This document shows positions 26,491 through 36,127 of a DNA stretch of 43,088 nt, one piece after another. The notes under the pieces are model-generated. The model was given only the letters and a program-made list of their open reading frames with translations, did not search any database and was not told where the DNA came from. Where the stretch lies: contig CAIUOU010000050.1 of the NCBI GenBank assembly GCA_903900845.1, forward strand, positions 1-43,088, written 5' to 3'. The position numbers and the translations under genes are program-made. The stretch comes from an uncultured Opitutia bacterium (GTDB taxonomy: Bacteria; Verrucomicrobiota; Verrucomicrobiia; Opitutales; Opitutaceae). The stretch's first letter is position 1. Each line of letters begins with the position of its first letter.

Positions 26491-27650
26491 AGCTCGCGGA
26501 CCGGCGCTTCTGGCTACTGGCGGGCGTAATGTTGCTGCCCGTGCAAGCGCGGGCGGAGGCCGCGACGCCGGTTCTGGTGCAAAGCTCGGCCGGTAGGTTT
26601 GAGTTCGCGACGATCGATCCGGCCGTGGGGCATGCCGTGGCGGCGCTGGCTGAGGAGATGTGGCGTCATCTGGAGAGGCCGCTCGGGTTGCCGGCGGGAT
26701 TTTCCTCCCCGGTCTTCGTGCGCCTGCTCCCGTCACCCGGCGTCGGACGCGCCGCCACCTTCGAGGTCAACATCGAGCCCGGAGGCGTGGTCTCCGTTTG
26801 GTGGCGCGGCAATCCGGATGAGAGCGCCCTGTTGCGCCGCGCCCTCGTTCGCGGGGTGCTCGCTCGCTTGGCGGTCGCGCAACGCGGAGCGGGTGCGACC
26901 GCCGCGCCCGCTCCCTGGCTGGAGCACGCGTGCGTGGCTTGGTGGCGGGGAAGGACCGACGGCGCTCAGATCGATCTCGCCCGGTTGCGAGCAGCCGGGA
27001 TGGAGCCGCCCGCACTCGCATCGCTGCTGGATTGGCCCGCCGACTCGGATCCCGAGCCGGCGGTCTCGTCGGCCATGTTTTGGCTTATAACGTTCCTGCA
27101 GGCGGAGTCCGGGGCGGCCGGGGAATGGAAGGCTTTGGTCGGTCGTTTGCTGGCGGGCATGGACCCGCAAGCTGCGCTGGCCGCTGCTTACCCCGGCCGT
27201 TTCAGAGGGGAGGCCTCGCGCGAGCTTTGGTGGCAGACCGGATGGCACCACCATCGTCGGGTCAACATACTGCCCGGGCTGGAGGCCGCGGACTCCCGCC
27301 GGATTCTCGAGATCATGGCCCGTTTCGTCTATGCTGCCCCGGAGGACGATGCGGATCGGGTGATTCCGCTCGCGGAAATTCTGACGCGCGGAATGGAGCC
27401 GGTCGTCGGCGCCGACCTGGTCCGCCGGCTGGAGGTGACGGGGCCGCTGCTTTCCGCTTTCCACCCGTTTTATCTGAACGCGGGGCTGTCTCTCATGGAC
27501 GCATTCCGGGCCTCGCTCGCTGGCGCGGCGGGGGCCGTTGTGGGAGCGGCGACTTTCGAGGCTGACCTCCGGGTGGGGGTGGAACTTGAGGAGGCCTCGC
27601 GCCGGGCCTTGGACGCGCTGGAGGCGGCTGCCGCGAAACGGCGGGGGTAA
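26487..27650 (+). CDS. Secreted protein of unknown function
   Basis: The 387-residue protein starts at a GTG overlapping the preceding stop. It has a signal peptide (FWLLAGVMLLPVQARAEA) and then a helical, alanine-rich body. The order of segments (VFVRLLPSPG near residue 70, a helix RRALVRGVLARLAVAQRG, then APWLEHACVAWWRGR) mirrors the layout of gluzincin 'peptidase MA-like' domains. There a HExxH helix is followed by a 'WLxEGxA' segment, but the HExxH zinc motif is replaced by RRALV, so no protease activity is expected. This likeness is an inference from layout alone. Co-transcription with the upstream membrane protein suggests a shared envelope role. Confidence 0.78.
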   Translation: MKLADRRFWLLAGVMLLPVQARAEAATPVLVQSSAGRFEFATIDPAVGHAVAALAEEMWRHLERPLGLPAGFSSPVFVRLLPSPGVGRAATFEVNIEPGGVVSVWWRGNPDESALLRRALVRGVLARLAVAQRGAGATAAPAPWLEHACVAWWRGRTDGAQIDLARLRAAGMEPPALASLLDWPADSDPEPAVSSAMFWLITFLQAESGAAGEWKALVGRLLAGMDPQAALAAAYPGRFRGEASRELWWQTGWHHHRRVNILPGLEAADSRRILEIMARFVYAAPEDDADRVIPLAEILTRGMEPVVGADLVRRLEVTGPLLSAFHPFYLNAGLSLMDAFRASLAGAAGAVVGAATFEADLRVGVELEEASRRALDALEAAAAKRRG

Positions 27651-27689
27651 GACTTGCCCGGGCCCGCGGCGGCGGGCGAGAGTCGGCCC

Positions 27690-29288
27690 GTGTCCCGGCA
27701 CTTCAAGAACATCAGCCTCGTCGCTTCGGCGACGATGGTTTCACGGGTGCTCGGGTTGGGGCGCGACGTGCTGGTGACCGCGGTGTTCGGGATCGAGGCG
27801 ATCGCGTCGGCGTTTTATACGGCCTTCACGCTGCCTAACCTTTTCCGGCGGCTGTTGGGCGAGGGGGCGCTGACCGCGGCGTTCGTGCCGACGCTGAACG
27901 AGGAGATTCAACGCCGCGGCCGGCAGGGCGCGTTCGCGCTGGTCAACCAGGTCGCGAGCTGGCTTCTGGTGGCGAGCGGCGCAGTGGTCGCCGTGGGCAT
28001 GGCGGGCCTCTGGATCCTCGGCCGCATCGGTCCCGCGCGAGTGCCGGCGGGAGTGGAGACGGACACCTGGGTCCGCTGGGTCGCGGCGGCTGATCTTGGC
28101 GTGGTGCTTTTCCCTTACCTCGTGTTCGTGAGTCTCGCCGCGGCGTTCAGCGCGACGCTGCAGACACTCAACCGCTTCCTTGAGCCGGCGCTCTCGCCGA
28201 TCTGGCTGAATCTCGCGATGATCGGGTTTCTTGCGGGCGGCGCGTACGGAGGTTGGGCCGGGGACCAGCGGGGAGCGATGCTGTGGCTATGCGCGGGCGC
28301 GCTGTTAGGCGGCTTCCTGCAAATGGCGGTGCCGGCCGCCGCGTTGATGCGCGAGGGCTGGCGGCCGCGGGCCGACTTCGGCCGGGGTGAGCCCCTGCGG
28401 CAGATTGCCCGCCTGATGGGGCCGACGGTGCTAGGATCCGCGGTCTACCTCATCAATATCTCGGTTTCCCGCTTCATCGGCCTGTCGCTCAACGACTCCG
28501 CGGTGGCGGCGCTAAACCTAGCTACGCGGCTGATGGAGTTGCCGATCGGCGTGTTCACCGTCGCGGTTTCCACGGTGGTTTTTCCTCTGATCTCGCGCCA
28601 TGCGGCGGCGGGGGATCGCGCGCAACTCGCCGCCGCTTACCACAAAGGCGTGCGGTTGATCCTCGCGGTGAACCTTCCCGCGGCGGCCGGCCTCGCGGTC
28701 CTGGCGGAGCCGATCGTCCGCGTACTCTTCCAGCGTGGTGCCTTCGACGGAGGCGACACCCTGGCTCTCGGTCCGGTGCTGCTCACTTACGCCCTCGGGC
28801 TGCCCTTTCTGGCGTGGACCAACATCGTGCTGCGGGCTTTTTACGCCCGGAAGGACACTGCGACGCCGGTGCGCGCCGCCGTCTTGAGCCTGCTGGTGAA
28901 CATCGTTGGGAGCTTTCTGCTGATGAAGCCCCTCGGGACCGTCGGGCTCGCCGCCGCGGGCAACCTGGCGACCGTGTTTCAACTGATCTACCTGCAGATG
29001 CGACTGCGGCGGCTGGACGACCGCCTCGGCGTGCGCCCGGTCGGGTCGGATCTGATTAAGGTGGGGATCGTTTCCCTGCTCATGGCAGCCCTGGTGTGGG
29101 CGCTCTGGCGGAGCGTTGCCGGCTGGGCGTCCCGGGGAGTCTGGGCGGAAGCGCTCCTTCTCGGGGGGGTGATCGGCGCGGGCGCGGTGTTCTGCGGCGG
29201 TGCTCTCTGGTTCCTGAGGATCGAGGGCCGGGAGGACCTGGTCGCGATGCTCCGCCGTCGCGGGTCGCGCCGGGGCGGGGTCGGATGA
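27690..29288 (+). CDS. murJ: Lipid II flippase MurJ (MviN family)
   Basis: The 532-residue inner-membrane protein of the MOP exporter superfamily moves the peptidoglycan precursor lipid II to the outer leaflet. The N-terminus SRHFKNISLVASATMVSRVL GLGRDVLV is the family signature, followed by AFYTAFTLPNLFRRLLGEGA LTAAFVPTL and about 14 hydrophobic helices. The conserved positively charged groove residues (the LFRRL and REGWRPRAD segments) are present, as is the VLFQRGAFD block. GTG at 27690 gives the normal MurJ start; a TTG at 27654 would add 12 proline/alanine-rich residues. The next gene's ATG overlaps its stop by 4 bases. Likely essential. Confidence 0.95.
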   Translation: MSRHFKNISLVASATMVSRVLGLGRDVLVTAVFGIEAIASAFYTAFTLPNLFRRLLGEGALTAAFVPTLNEEIQRRGRQGAFALVNQVASWLLVASGAVVAVGMAGLWILGRIGPARVPAGVETDTWVRWVAAADLGVVLFPYLVFVSLAAAFSATLQTLNRFLEPALSPIWLNLAMIGFLAGGAYGGWAGDQRGAMLWLCAGALLGGFLQMAVPAAALMREGWRPRADFGRGEPLRQIARLMGPTVLGSAVYLINISVSRFIGLSLNDSAVAALNLATRLMELPIGVFTVAVSTVVFPLISRHAAAGDRAQLAAAYHKGVRLILAVNLPAAAGLAVLAEPIVRVLFQRGAFDGGDTLALGPVLLTYALGLPFLAWTNIVLRAFYARKDTATPVRAAVLSLLVNIVGSFLLMKPLGTVGLAAAGNLATVFQLIYLQMRLRRLDDRLGVRPVGSDLIKVGIVSLLMAALVWALWRSVAGWASRGVWAEALLLGGVIGAGAVFCGGALWFLRIEGREDLVAMLRRRGSRRGGVG

Positions 29289-30247
29289 AGCCGCGTGTCG
29301 ACTGGTTTCAGGTGGGGCTGTTCGGCGCCATGGCGCTCGCGTGGCTGGCGCCGGCGCCGGGCGCGGCCGGGGGGTGGTTGCGGCCAGAGGTGCTGACCAA
29401 AGCCGCCGTTTCGCTCGTGTTTCTGCTTCACGGCCTACGGCTCCCTTTCGACACGCTTCGCTCGGGCGCCCTGAACTGGCGGCTGCACGCGATCGTCCAA
29501 GGCACCACCTTCCTGATTTTCCCGCTCATCGGAATTCTCCTTTTTGTGGCCCTCGATGGGAGCATGGCGCCGGAACTACGCGCCGGTCTCTTCTACCTGT
29601 GCGTAGTCCCCTCCACCGTTTCCTCTTCGATCTCCCTCACGGCCGTGGCACGCGGCAACGTGGGTGCGGCGGTCTTCAACGCCACGCTGTCCAATCTGGC
29701 GGGAGTGCTGCTCACTCCGCTTTGGATCGCGTTGTTCCTCGCCACCACCGGCGCGACGCGTCCCCTCGGTCCGGTGGTCATCGACCTCGCGCGTTGGTTG
29801 CTGCTGCCGCTCGCGCTCGGCCAGGCGCTGCGGCCTTGGTTTTCCGCCTGGGCCTCGCGCCAGCGGGTGCCGCTCGGCGTGGTGGATCGGGGCGCGGTGC
29901 TGCTGTTGGTCTACACCTCGTTCTGCGACTCCTTCGCCGGCGGAGTCTGGTCGCGGCAGGGGGCTCCGGCGCTGGCCGCGGTGATCCTCCTTAGCGTGGG
30001 GCTGATTGCGCTCCTGACTTGGTTCACCCGGTCGGCGGCGCGCCGCGCGGGCCTGGGGCATGAGGACCAGATGGCGGCCGTGTTCTGCGGATCGCAGAAG
30101 ACGATCGCGGCGGGTGTGCCGATGGCGAAGGTGATCTTCGGCTCGCATCCGGCGCTCGGCGTGATGCTGCTGCCGCTGATGGTGTACCACGGCCTGCAGT
30201 TGCTGGCCGGCGGGTGGCTGGCGCAGCGCTGGAGCCGGGCGGACTGA
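29285..30247 (+). CDS. Bile acid:sodium symporter-like transporter (SBF-like)
   Basis: The 320-residue membrane protein belongs to the SBF-like group related to bile-acid symporters, also called PSE family (YfeH type). About ten helices are visible. Typical segments are KAAVSLVFLLHGLRLPFDTL, LFYLCVVPSTVSSSISLTAV ARGNVGAAVFNATLSNLAGV LL and the C-terminal AVFCGSQKTIAAGVPMAKVI F, which carry the family's substrate/sodium motifs. The substrate is unknown; bile acids are not implied. The ATG overlaps the murJ stop by 4 bases, so it is the last gene of the fmdB-to-here unit. It is tail to tail with the ABC ATPase gene, 15 bases away. Confidence 0.9.
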   Translation: MKPRVDWFQVGLFGAMALAWLAPAPGAAGGWLRPEVLTKAAVSLVFLLHGLRLPFDTLRSGALNWRLHAIVQGTTFLIFPLIGILLFVALDGSMAPELRAGLFYLCVVPSTVSSSISLTAVARGNVGAAVFNATLSNLAGVLLTPLWIALFLATTGATRPLGPVVIDLARWLLLPLALGQALRPWFSAWASRQRVPLGVVDRGAVLLLVYTSFCDSFAGGVWSRQGAPALAAVILLSVGLIALLTWFTRSAARRAGLGHEDQMAAVFCGSQKTIAAGVPMAKVIFGSHPALGVMLLPLMVYHGLQLLAGGWLAQRWSRAD

Positions 30248-30262
30248 TTCGGCGCCGGAAAC

Positions 30263-31246
<984 letters not shown>

Positions 31247-31255
31247 ACGGGTGGA

Positions 31256-32242
31256 TCAGATTTCGCCGGCGTGAACACGCGCGCAGGCGTGCGCATGGTC
31301 CGGGGTGGCGGAACGAAGGACGGCCGGCGCGCCGGAGCAGGCGGAGACCGCGTGCTCGCAACGCGGGGCGAACGGGCAGCCCGGGATCGGGCGGGAAAGG
31401 TCGGGCGGCAGCCCCTCGATCGAGTACAGCGCCGCCCCCTTGCGCTGCAGCGCGGGGATGGAGCGTTGCAACGCGCGCGTGTAGGGGTGCCGCGGCGCGG
31501 CGAAGAGCGCCCGCGTCGGCGCGGACTCCACGATCCGGCCGGCGTACATCACCTGCACCCGGTCGCAGAGTCCCGCGACGACTCCGAGGTCGTGCGTGAT
31601 GAAGATGACCGCCATGCCCAGCTCACGCTGGCGTTGCCGGATCAGCTCGAGGATTTGCGCCTGCACGGTCACGTCCAAGGCCGTGGTCGGCTCGTCGGCG
31701 ATCAGCAGCTCGGGCCGGGTGATGAGCGCCATCGCGATCATCACACGCTGGCGCATGCCGCCGGAGAATTCGTGCGGGTAGAGCTGCATCCGCCGGCCGG
31801 CGTCGTTGATCCCGACGGCCTCCAGGGCCTCACCCGCCCGGAGCAGGGCGGCCGCCCGCGAGATACGCTCGTGGATCAGCAGGGGTTCGATGAGCTGGTC
31901 GGCGATCCGCAGGTAAGGATTCAACGACGTCATTGGATCCTGGAAGATCATGGCGATCCGCTTACCGCGGAGCCCGCGGGCCTGCGCGGGGGTGCATTTG
32001 AGAAGATCGACGCCGTCGAACACCGCGGAGCCTCCCTCGATCCGGCCGGGCGGCTGCGGGATCAACCCCATCAGCGAATAGCAGGTGACCGACTTGCCCG
32101 AGCCAGATTCACCGACAATGCCGAGGGTCTCCCCGCGATCGACGGCGAAACTCACCCCGTCGACCGCGCGGTAAACGCCGCTCCGGGTATGGAAGCTGGT
32201 GCGTAGGTCGGTGACGGTGAGAAGCGGCACGGCGGGCCTCAC
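31256..32242 (-). CDS. Peptide-type ABC transporter ATPase (OppD/DppD-like)
   Basis: The 328-residue ATPase carries Walker [19 protein letters not shown]-loop [13 protein letters not shown], signature [15 protein letters not shown], Walker [21 protein letters not shown] and H-loop [13 protein letters not shown]. The C-terminal cysteine-containing extension reads [15 protein letters not shown]. These are the marks of the OppD/DppD subunit. The GTG at 32242 overlaps the stop of the acyltransferase-heptosyltransferase gene by 4 bases; a second GTG at 32230 is an alternative start. The frame is open up to 32776, but that part lies antisense-free inside the upstream gene and has no ATPase features. 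It forms a unit with the following OppF-like gene. Confidence 0.92.
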   Translation of the reverse strand: MRPAVPLLTVTDLRTSFHTRSGVYRAVDGVSFAVDRGETLGIVGESGSGKSVTCYSLMGLIPQPPGRIEGGSAVFDGVDLLKCTPAQARGLRGKRIAMIFQDPMTSLNPYLRIADQLIEPLLIHERISRAAALLRAGEALEAVGINDAGRRMQLYPHEFSGGMRQRVMIAMALITRPELLIADEPTTALDVTVQAQILELIRQRQRELGMAVIFITHDLGVVAGLCDRVQVMYAGRIVESAPTRALFAAPRHPYTRALQRSIPALQRKGAALYSIEGLPPDLSRPIPGCPFAPRCEHAVSACSGAPAVLRSATPDHAHACARVHAGEI

Positions 32243-34125
32243 GAAAGCAGGGGACGCACCGCTGCCAACACCGTTTCCGCCTTTAGTTCGGTCAAGCGGC
32301 CGCCTCCGGTTGGTGCCGAACCGGGGGCTTGGAGGATCGTGCGGGGCGCCGTGAAGACCGGTCCGGTGCGCACAGGGTTGGTGGGGCCGAAAAGCGCGAC
32401 CACGGGCACGCCAAGGGCGTTGGCCAGATGCATGCCGCCCGTGTCGTTGGTGACCAGGATCCGGCATTCGCGCAGGCGGGCGGCAAAAGTCTGCAAATCC
32501 GTCTTTCCCGCCAGGTCCGTCACTCGGCCGGCGTCGAAACCGGCGGCGATCTCCCGGGTGATCGCCGCGTCGTTGGCGGTGCCGAAAAGGGCGAAGCTGG
32601 CTCCGGGCAGCCCGGCGATGAGTTCCCGCCAGTGGGAGACCGGCCAGCGTTTTTCCGGGTTGTTCTCGGAGCCGGCGATCAAGCCGATGGGGCCGGCCGC
32701 GGTCGGCCCCACGGAGGTCAGTGGCGTGCAGTCCGGTTCCGCGTTGAGTCCGAAGTGCCGGAGGAACGCGCGCCAAAGTTCCAGCTGGTGAGTTTTCGCC
32801 TCGTCGAACCCGAGCGCGGGTCGGTGCACATGGGAGAGCAGGGGGCGCGGCCGTCCCGTCCGCGCGATGCCGAATCGTTGGCGTGAACCTGCCAGCCAGG
32901 CCTCGAGGTCACCGCGCAGGGAGTTCGTGAAAAGGAGGTGGCAGTCGGGATGCCCTTCACGCAACCGGCGGAAGAACCTCCAGTACCCGGGGCCGCGCGG
33001 CGGCAAAGGCAGGACGCGGTCCGCCACGGTCCAGGTTTCCAGCAGCGGAGCGAAAGGGGCCCGCGCGATGAGGATGATCTCGGCGTCGGGGCGGCCCGAG
33101 CGGATCGCGCGCAGCAGTGGTAACGCCATGACCACGTCGCCGAGCCAGTTGGGCAGGCGAACCAGAATCCGCGTGCGTCGCGGGAGGCGATGCACGCCAC
33201 GCGCGGTGAGATCGGCCGCTAGCAGGTCGCGTTTTGATTCCAGGCGGAGACGCCTTGAAGGCATGTCCTGATGCCGCCAGCGGTCGTGCGACCAGAGCCA
33301 GGAGGCGCACAGGTTGTCGTCCCCCGACAGGGTGCGCTCGAGCCAGCGGTTCAAGCCGAGGGTGACGGCGTCGCAGGTGCCGTCGTGCGGGATCTCCTCC
33401 ACGTCCACCTCGATGCGCCAGAAACCCAGCCGGCGCGGGAAAAGCGCGAGCACGCGCGCGTTGAACTTTTCCGCCATCAGGCCCGGCAGTTCCGTGGTGG
33501 AGCAAACCCGGCCGAACAGGGTCGTGAGGGCGCCCTGCAGACCGGCGTTTTGGTCGAAAAGCACGCCGACGAAACCCCGCCGGCGCAGGATCTTGAGCGC
33601 CTCGGCGAATCCGTCGCGGCGGGAAAGCAGCTTCATCCCGAAGCGCTCGCGGGCTGACTTCACGAAGGCGTCCGCCGCGGGGTTGTCCAAAGGGCGGTAG
33701 ATGATGCCGAACTCGGGGAACGGTGACGGCAGCACCAGCGGCTTGGCGGTCTGCGTCTCCCAGTAAGCCAGATGGGGTGAGCAGATGAGCGAGGGGACGG
33801 GATCGGTCGCGTGCCTGCGGTAGGCTTTCTCCAGGGCGGGCGAAGCGCGCAGGATGACGCGCAGCCGCTCGGGACCTAAGTAGGGTGTCGCCAGCGAAAG
33901 CAGCCCGGTCTCGAAGAGTCTCCGGCAACTCTCCCGGCCGATCCGGTCGCGCCAGCTCGCGTCGCGTTCGGGAAAAGCGTGGTGCAGGTTGGAGCGCACC
34001 AGGCGCCGACGCCGTCCTCCGAAATAAAAGACCACGTCGCCCATGGCCGCCGCCAGCGCCCGGAGCAGAGGCTCCGGGCTCCGCGCGGCCATCCAGCCGA
34101 GGGCCTTGAGCAGAAGGAGGAGCAA
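32239..34125 (-). CDS. Fused LpxL-like acyltransferase and GT9 heptosyltransferase
   Basis: The product of about 628 residues joins two lipopolysaccharide enzymes. The N-terminal half (to about residue 300) is a lipid A late acyltransferase-like domain: LVRSNLHHAFPERDASWRDR, the catalytic H-x4-E in SPHLAYWE (His118, Glu123), FGIIYRPLDNPAADAFV, GFVGVLFDQNAG and FGRVCSTTELPGLMAEK. The C-terminal half is a glycosyltransferase family 9 domain like WaaF: RILVRLPNWLGDVVMALPLL, IGLIAGSENNPEKRWPVSHW and VTNDTGGMHLANALGVPVVA LFGPTNPVRTGP. The two reactions, acylating lipid A and adding ADP-heptose to the core, normally belong to separate proteins. The start is uncertain: TTG at 34125 follows GGAA and lies just past the upstream stop; an ATG at 34188 would overlap the ankyrin gene by 50 bases with an arginine-rich start. 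Confidence 0.9.
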   Translation of the reverse strand: MLLLLLKALGWMAARSPEPLLRALAAAMGDVVFYFGGRRRRLVRSNLHHAFPERDASWRDRIGRESCRRLFETGLLSLATPYLGPERLRVILRASPALEKAYRRHATDPVPSLICSPHLAYWETQTAKPLVLPSPFPEFGIIYRPLDNPAADAFVKSARERFGMKLLSRRDGFAEALKILRRRGFVGVLFDQNAGLQGALTTLFGRVCSTTELPGLMAEKFNARVLALFPRRLGFWRIEVDVEEIPHDGTCDAVTLGLNRWLERTLSGDDNLCASWLWSHDRWRHQDMPSRRLRLESKRDLLAADLTARGVHRLPRRTRILVRLPNWLGDVVMALPLLRAIRSGRPDAEIILIARAPFAPLLETWTVADRVLPLPPRGPGYWRFFRRLREGHPDCHLLFTNSLRGDLEAWLAGSRQRFGIARTGRPRPLLSHVHRPALGFDEAKTHQLELWRAFLRHFGLNAEPDCTPLTSVGPTAAGPIGLIAGSENNPEKRWPVSHWRELIAGLPGASFALFGTANDAAITREIAAGFDAGRVTDLAGKTDLQTFAARLRECRILVTNDTGGMHLANALGVPVVALFGPTNPVRTGPVFTAPRTILQAPGSAPTGGGRLTELKAETVLAAVRPLLS

Positions 34126-34138
34126 GCGCTTCCGCGGA

Positions 34139-35554
34139 TTACTTTCGGGCCGGAGTGAGCGGCGCGAGGATCGGGAGCGCGGCCTCATTCTTGAACTCGC
34201 GCGCGATGTCGAGGGCGGTGACGCCGAGCTTCGAAACCACCTTGGGGTCGACGCCGGCGTCCAGAAACAGCTTCACCATTTCGGCGCCGCCGCTCGCGGC
34301 CGCCTCGTGCAAGGGCGTGCCGCCGCGCTCGCTCAACGCCTTGGCGTTGGCTCCGCCGGCCACGAGGGCCTTCGCGATCGCGAGTTTGTCCTTGGCGGCC
34401 GCGTGGTGCAGGGGCGTCCAGCCCATCTTGTCGAGCTCGTCGGGCTTCGCCTTGCGCTTCAGCAGCGCCTCGACGAGCGGGAGATTGGCGCGTTCCACGG
34501 CCAGATGGAGCGGAGTGCGGGAGCTGCGATCGGGGGTATCGGGACTCGCGCCGGCATCCAGCAGATGGAGCGCGATCTCGGTGCGATTACGCAGGATAGC
34601 CTGGTGAAGTGGCGCGAGGGAGGCGTCCTTGCCCTTTCGGGCCGCCTCCTGGTTCTGCTTCAGGTGGGTTTTGACGTCATCGAGATCGCCGCGCGCGATC
34701 GCCTCGTCGATGGTCGGGTACTTGGTGATCGCGGGGGTGACGCTGGCGATGCCCCGCGCCGGCACGATGATGCCCGCGCTCCAGGCGATGCCGTTCAACA
34801 CAAGGGTACGGAAGGAGTCGTCCCGCCAATTGCGGTGGAAGTGTCCCCCCGTGAAACCGAACGCCCGGGTGCCGGCGCCGGTGTAAACCCAGCCGAGCGT
34901 CTGGGCCTCTCCGCGCGTCAACGCCGCGCGTACCGCGGGGTTGCCGGAACGCGGCCCATCCTGCCCGAGGGTATCCAGTGGCGGGCGGGCTTGTAGCACG
35001 GGCGTGATGCCCGGCGCGAAACGCAGGTGGTAATACCACTCGTCCTCGAGCGCGAAAGACCCGACCCCGCGCGTGACCTCGTGCGGGGTGAGGATCGGCT
35101 CACGCGCGGTCCAGAGCGGGTTCACCGACCAATCGGTTTCGAAACGTCCGCCCAGCCGCTCCAAAAGGTGATCAGCCAGATCCCCGGGGGAGGGCTCGAC
35201 CGCGAAGTGTAGCACGGAGAGGCCCCGGCCCCGCTCGGCGTGGGCCTGTAATTCCGCCACCCTTCCTTTGGCGACATGGCGGTCGAGGCCATCGGAGTAG
35301 AGCACCAGCGAGGCGGCGTCGCGCAGCAAGGGTTCCCCGGGCCAGGAGGCGACGACCTCCGCGCGCAAAGGTAGCCCGCTCGCGTTCAAGGCATCGGCCA
35401 GAAGGCGGGCTCCGGCCGGGAACCGGTGCTCCCCGGGGCCATGGCTGGGCTCGCCGGCGGCGAAGACGATGAGTGCGGAGGCGGGAGTCGCGGCGAAAAG
35501 GGGCCAGGCGAACGCCAAGGCGGCGAGGGGAGTGAGAAGACGGGGGCGGATCAT
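34139..35554 (-). CDS. Secreted ThuA-like domain fused to ankyrin repeats
   Basis: The 471-residue protein has a signal peptide (RLLTPLAALAFAWPLFAATP). A ThuA-like glutaminase-fold domain follows at about residues 27-280: ALIVFAAGEPSHGPGEHRFP, RGLSVLHFAVEPSPGDLADH, GWVYTGAGTRAFGFTGGHFH, RNWRDDSFRTLVLNGIAWSA G. After it come about five ankyrin repeats, with APLHQAILRNRTEIALHLLD, TPLHLAVERANLPLVEALLK, TPLHHAAAKDKLAIAKALVA, TPLHEAAASGGAEMVKLFLD and a final partial ALDIAREFKNEAAL. ThuA proteins are linked to sugar handling in many bacteria; the ankyrins add a protein-binding arm. The joining is unusual. The start at 35554 places the signal peptide first. It is followed on the same strand by the LpxL-GT9 gene and is divergent from the EF-hand gene. 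Confidence 0.88.
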   Translation of the reverse strand: MIRPRLLTPLAALAFAWPLFAATPASALIVFAAGEPSHGPGEHRFPAGARLLADALNASGLPLRAEVVASWPGEPLLRDAASLVLYSDGLDRHVAKGRVAELQAHAERGRGLSVLHFAVEPSPGDLADHLLERLGGRFETDWSVNPLWTAREPILTPHEVTRGVGSFALEDEWYYHLRFAPGITPVLQARPPLDTLGQDGPRSGNPAVRAALTRGEAQTLGWVYTGAGTRAFGFTGGHFHRNWRDDSFRTLVLNGIAWSAGIIVPARGIASVTPAITKYPTIDEAIARGDLDDVKTHLKQNQEAARKGKDASLAPLHQAILRNRTEIALHLLDAGASPDTPDRSSRTPLHLAVERANLPLVEALLKRKAKPDELDKMGWTPLHHAAAKDKLAIAKALVAGGANAKALSERGGTPLHEAAASGGAEMVKLFLDAGVDPKVVSKLGVTALDIAREFKNEAALPILAPLTPARK

Positions 35555-35689
35555 GGGGAAGGTGAGGGCGGAGTGTGGGGAAAGGCGCGGAGGTGTCGAG
35601 GCGGGCGCCCGCGATTTTGAAACCAAGCGCCGGTCGCGTGCGTCATCCCCGATGTCGGTTTACCCGCTCCGTCATTCCCTGTACATCCC

Positions 35690-36013
35690 ATGAAAAACCC
35701 ATCCCGTATCATCCCGGTGGCCCTGGCTGCCGCGTTGCTCTGCCCGGTCGCCCTGGAGGCGGCGAAGGCCGAACGTCGTGACAAGAAGAAGCAGCCGGCC
35801 GAACAGCTGCCCGTAGCCTTCGCGGCCGCCGATGCCGACGGCAACGGTTCGGTTTCCAAGGAGGAGTTCCTCGCCGCGCTGAAGGAAAAGCTGGGTGAGG
35901 GCGGTGCGTCCTCGAAGTTCGCTTCGCTCGACAAGAGCGCCGATGGCAAACTCACCAAGGAGGAGTATTCCGGCGGTGAGACGGAGCGGAAGCGCCGCAA
36001 GAAGGATAAGTGA
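35690..36013 (+). CDS. Small secreted EF-hand protein
   Basis: The 107-residue product has a signal peptide (SRIIPVALAAALLCPVALEA) and two EF-hand motifs. The first, AADADGNGSVSKEEFLAAL, is a canonical 12-residue calcium loop (DADGNGSVSKEE). The second, SLDKSADGKLTKEEYSG, has loop DKSADGKLTKEE with all main ligand positions acceptable. The C-terminus is strongly basic (ERKRRKKDK). Short periplasmic EF-hand proteins are common in Verrucomicrobia and Planctomycetes and may buffer calcium or bind partners; the role here is unknown. It is monocistronic, with its own terminator at 36038. Confidence 0.88.
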   Translation: MKNPSRIIPVALAAALLCPVALEAAKAERRDKKKQPAEQLPVAFAAADADGNGSVSKEEFLAALKEKLGEGGASSKFASLDKSADGKLTKEEYSGGETERKRRKKDK

Positions 36014-36037
36014 CCCCGGGCGTCCGCCCTTCCCGCG

Positions 36038-36070
36038 CCAGCGGAGCCCCCGGGCTCCGCTGGTTCGTTT
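36038..36070 (+). terminator. Intrinsic terminator after EF-hand gene
   Basis: A perfect 11-bp stem (CCAGCGGAGCC at 36038-36048 and its complement at 36053-36063) closes a 4-base loop and is followed by TTCGTTT. It lies 25 bases after the EF-hand stop and before the TPR gene, so it separates the two. Confidence 0.75.
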
Positions 36071-36077
36071 CCACCGC

Positions 36078-36106
36078 TTGCGGACTCTGCCGTTGACCGC
36101 TAGTTC
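36078..36106 (+). promoter_or_regulatory. Possible promoter of TPR gene
   Basis: TTGCGG (36078-36083) and TAGTTC (36101-36106) stand 17 bases apart, just after the terminator and about 22 bases before the TPR start codon. The match to the sigma-70 consensus is moderate; this is a motif call only. Confidence 0.3.
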
Positions 36107-36127
36107 CCCGCCGTCTCTTTCTGCTCC

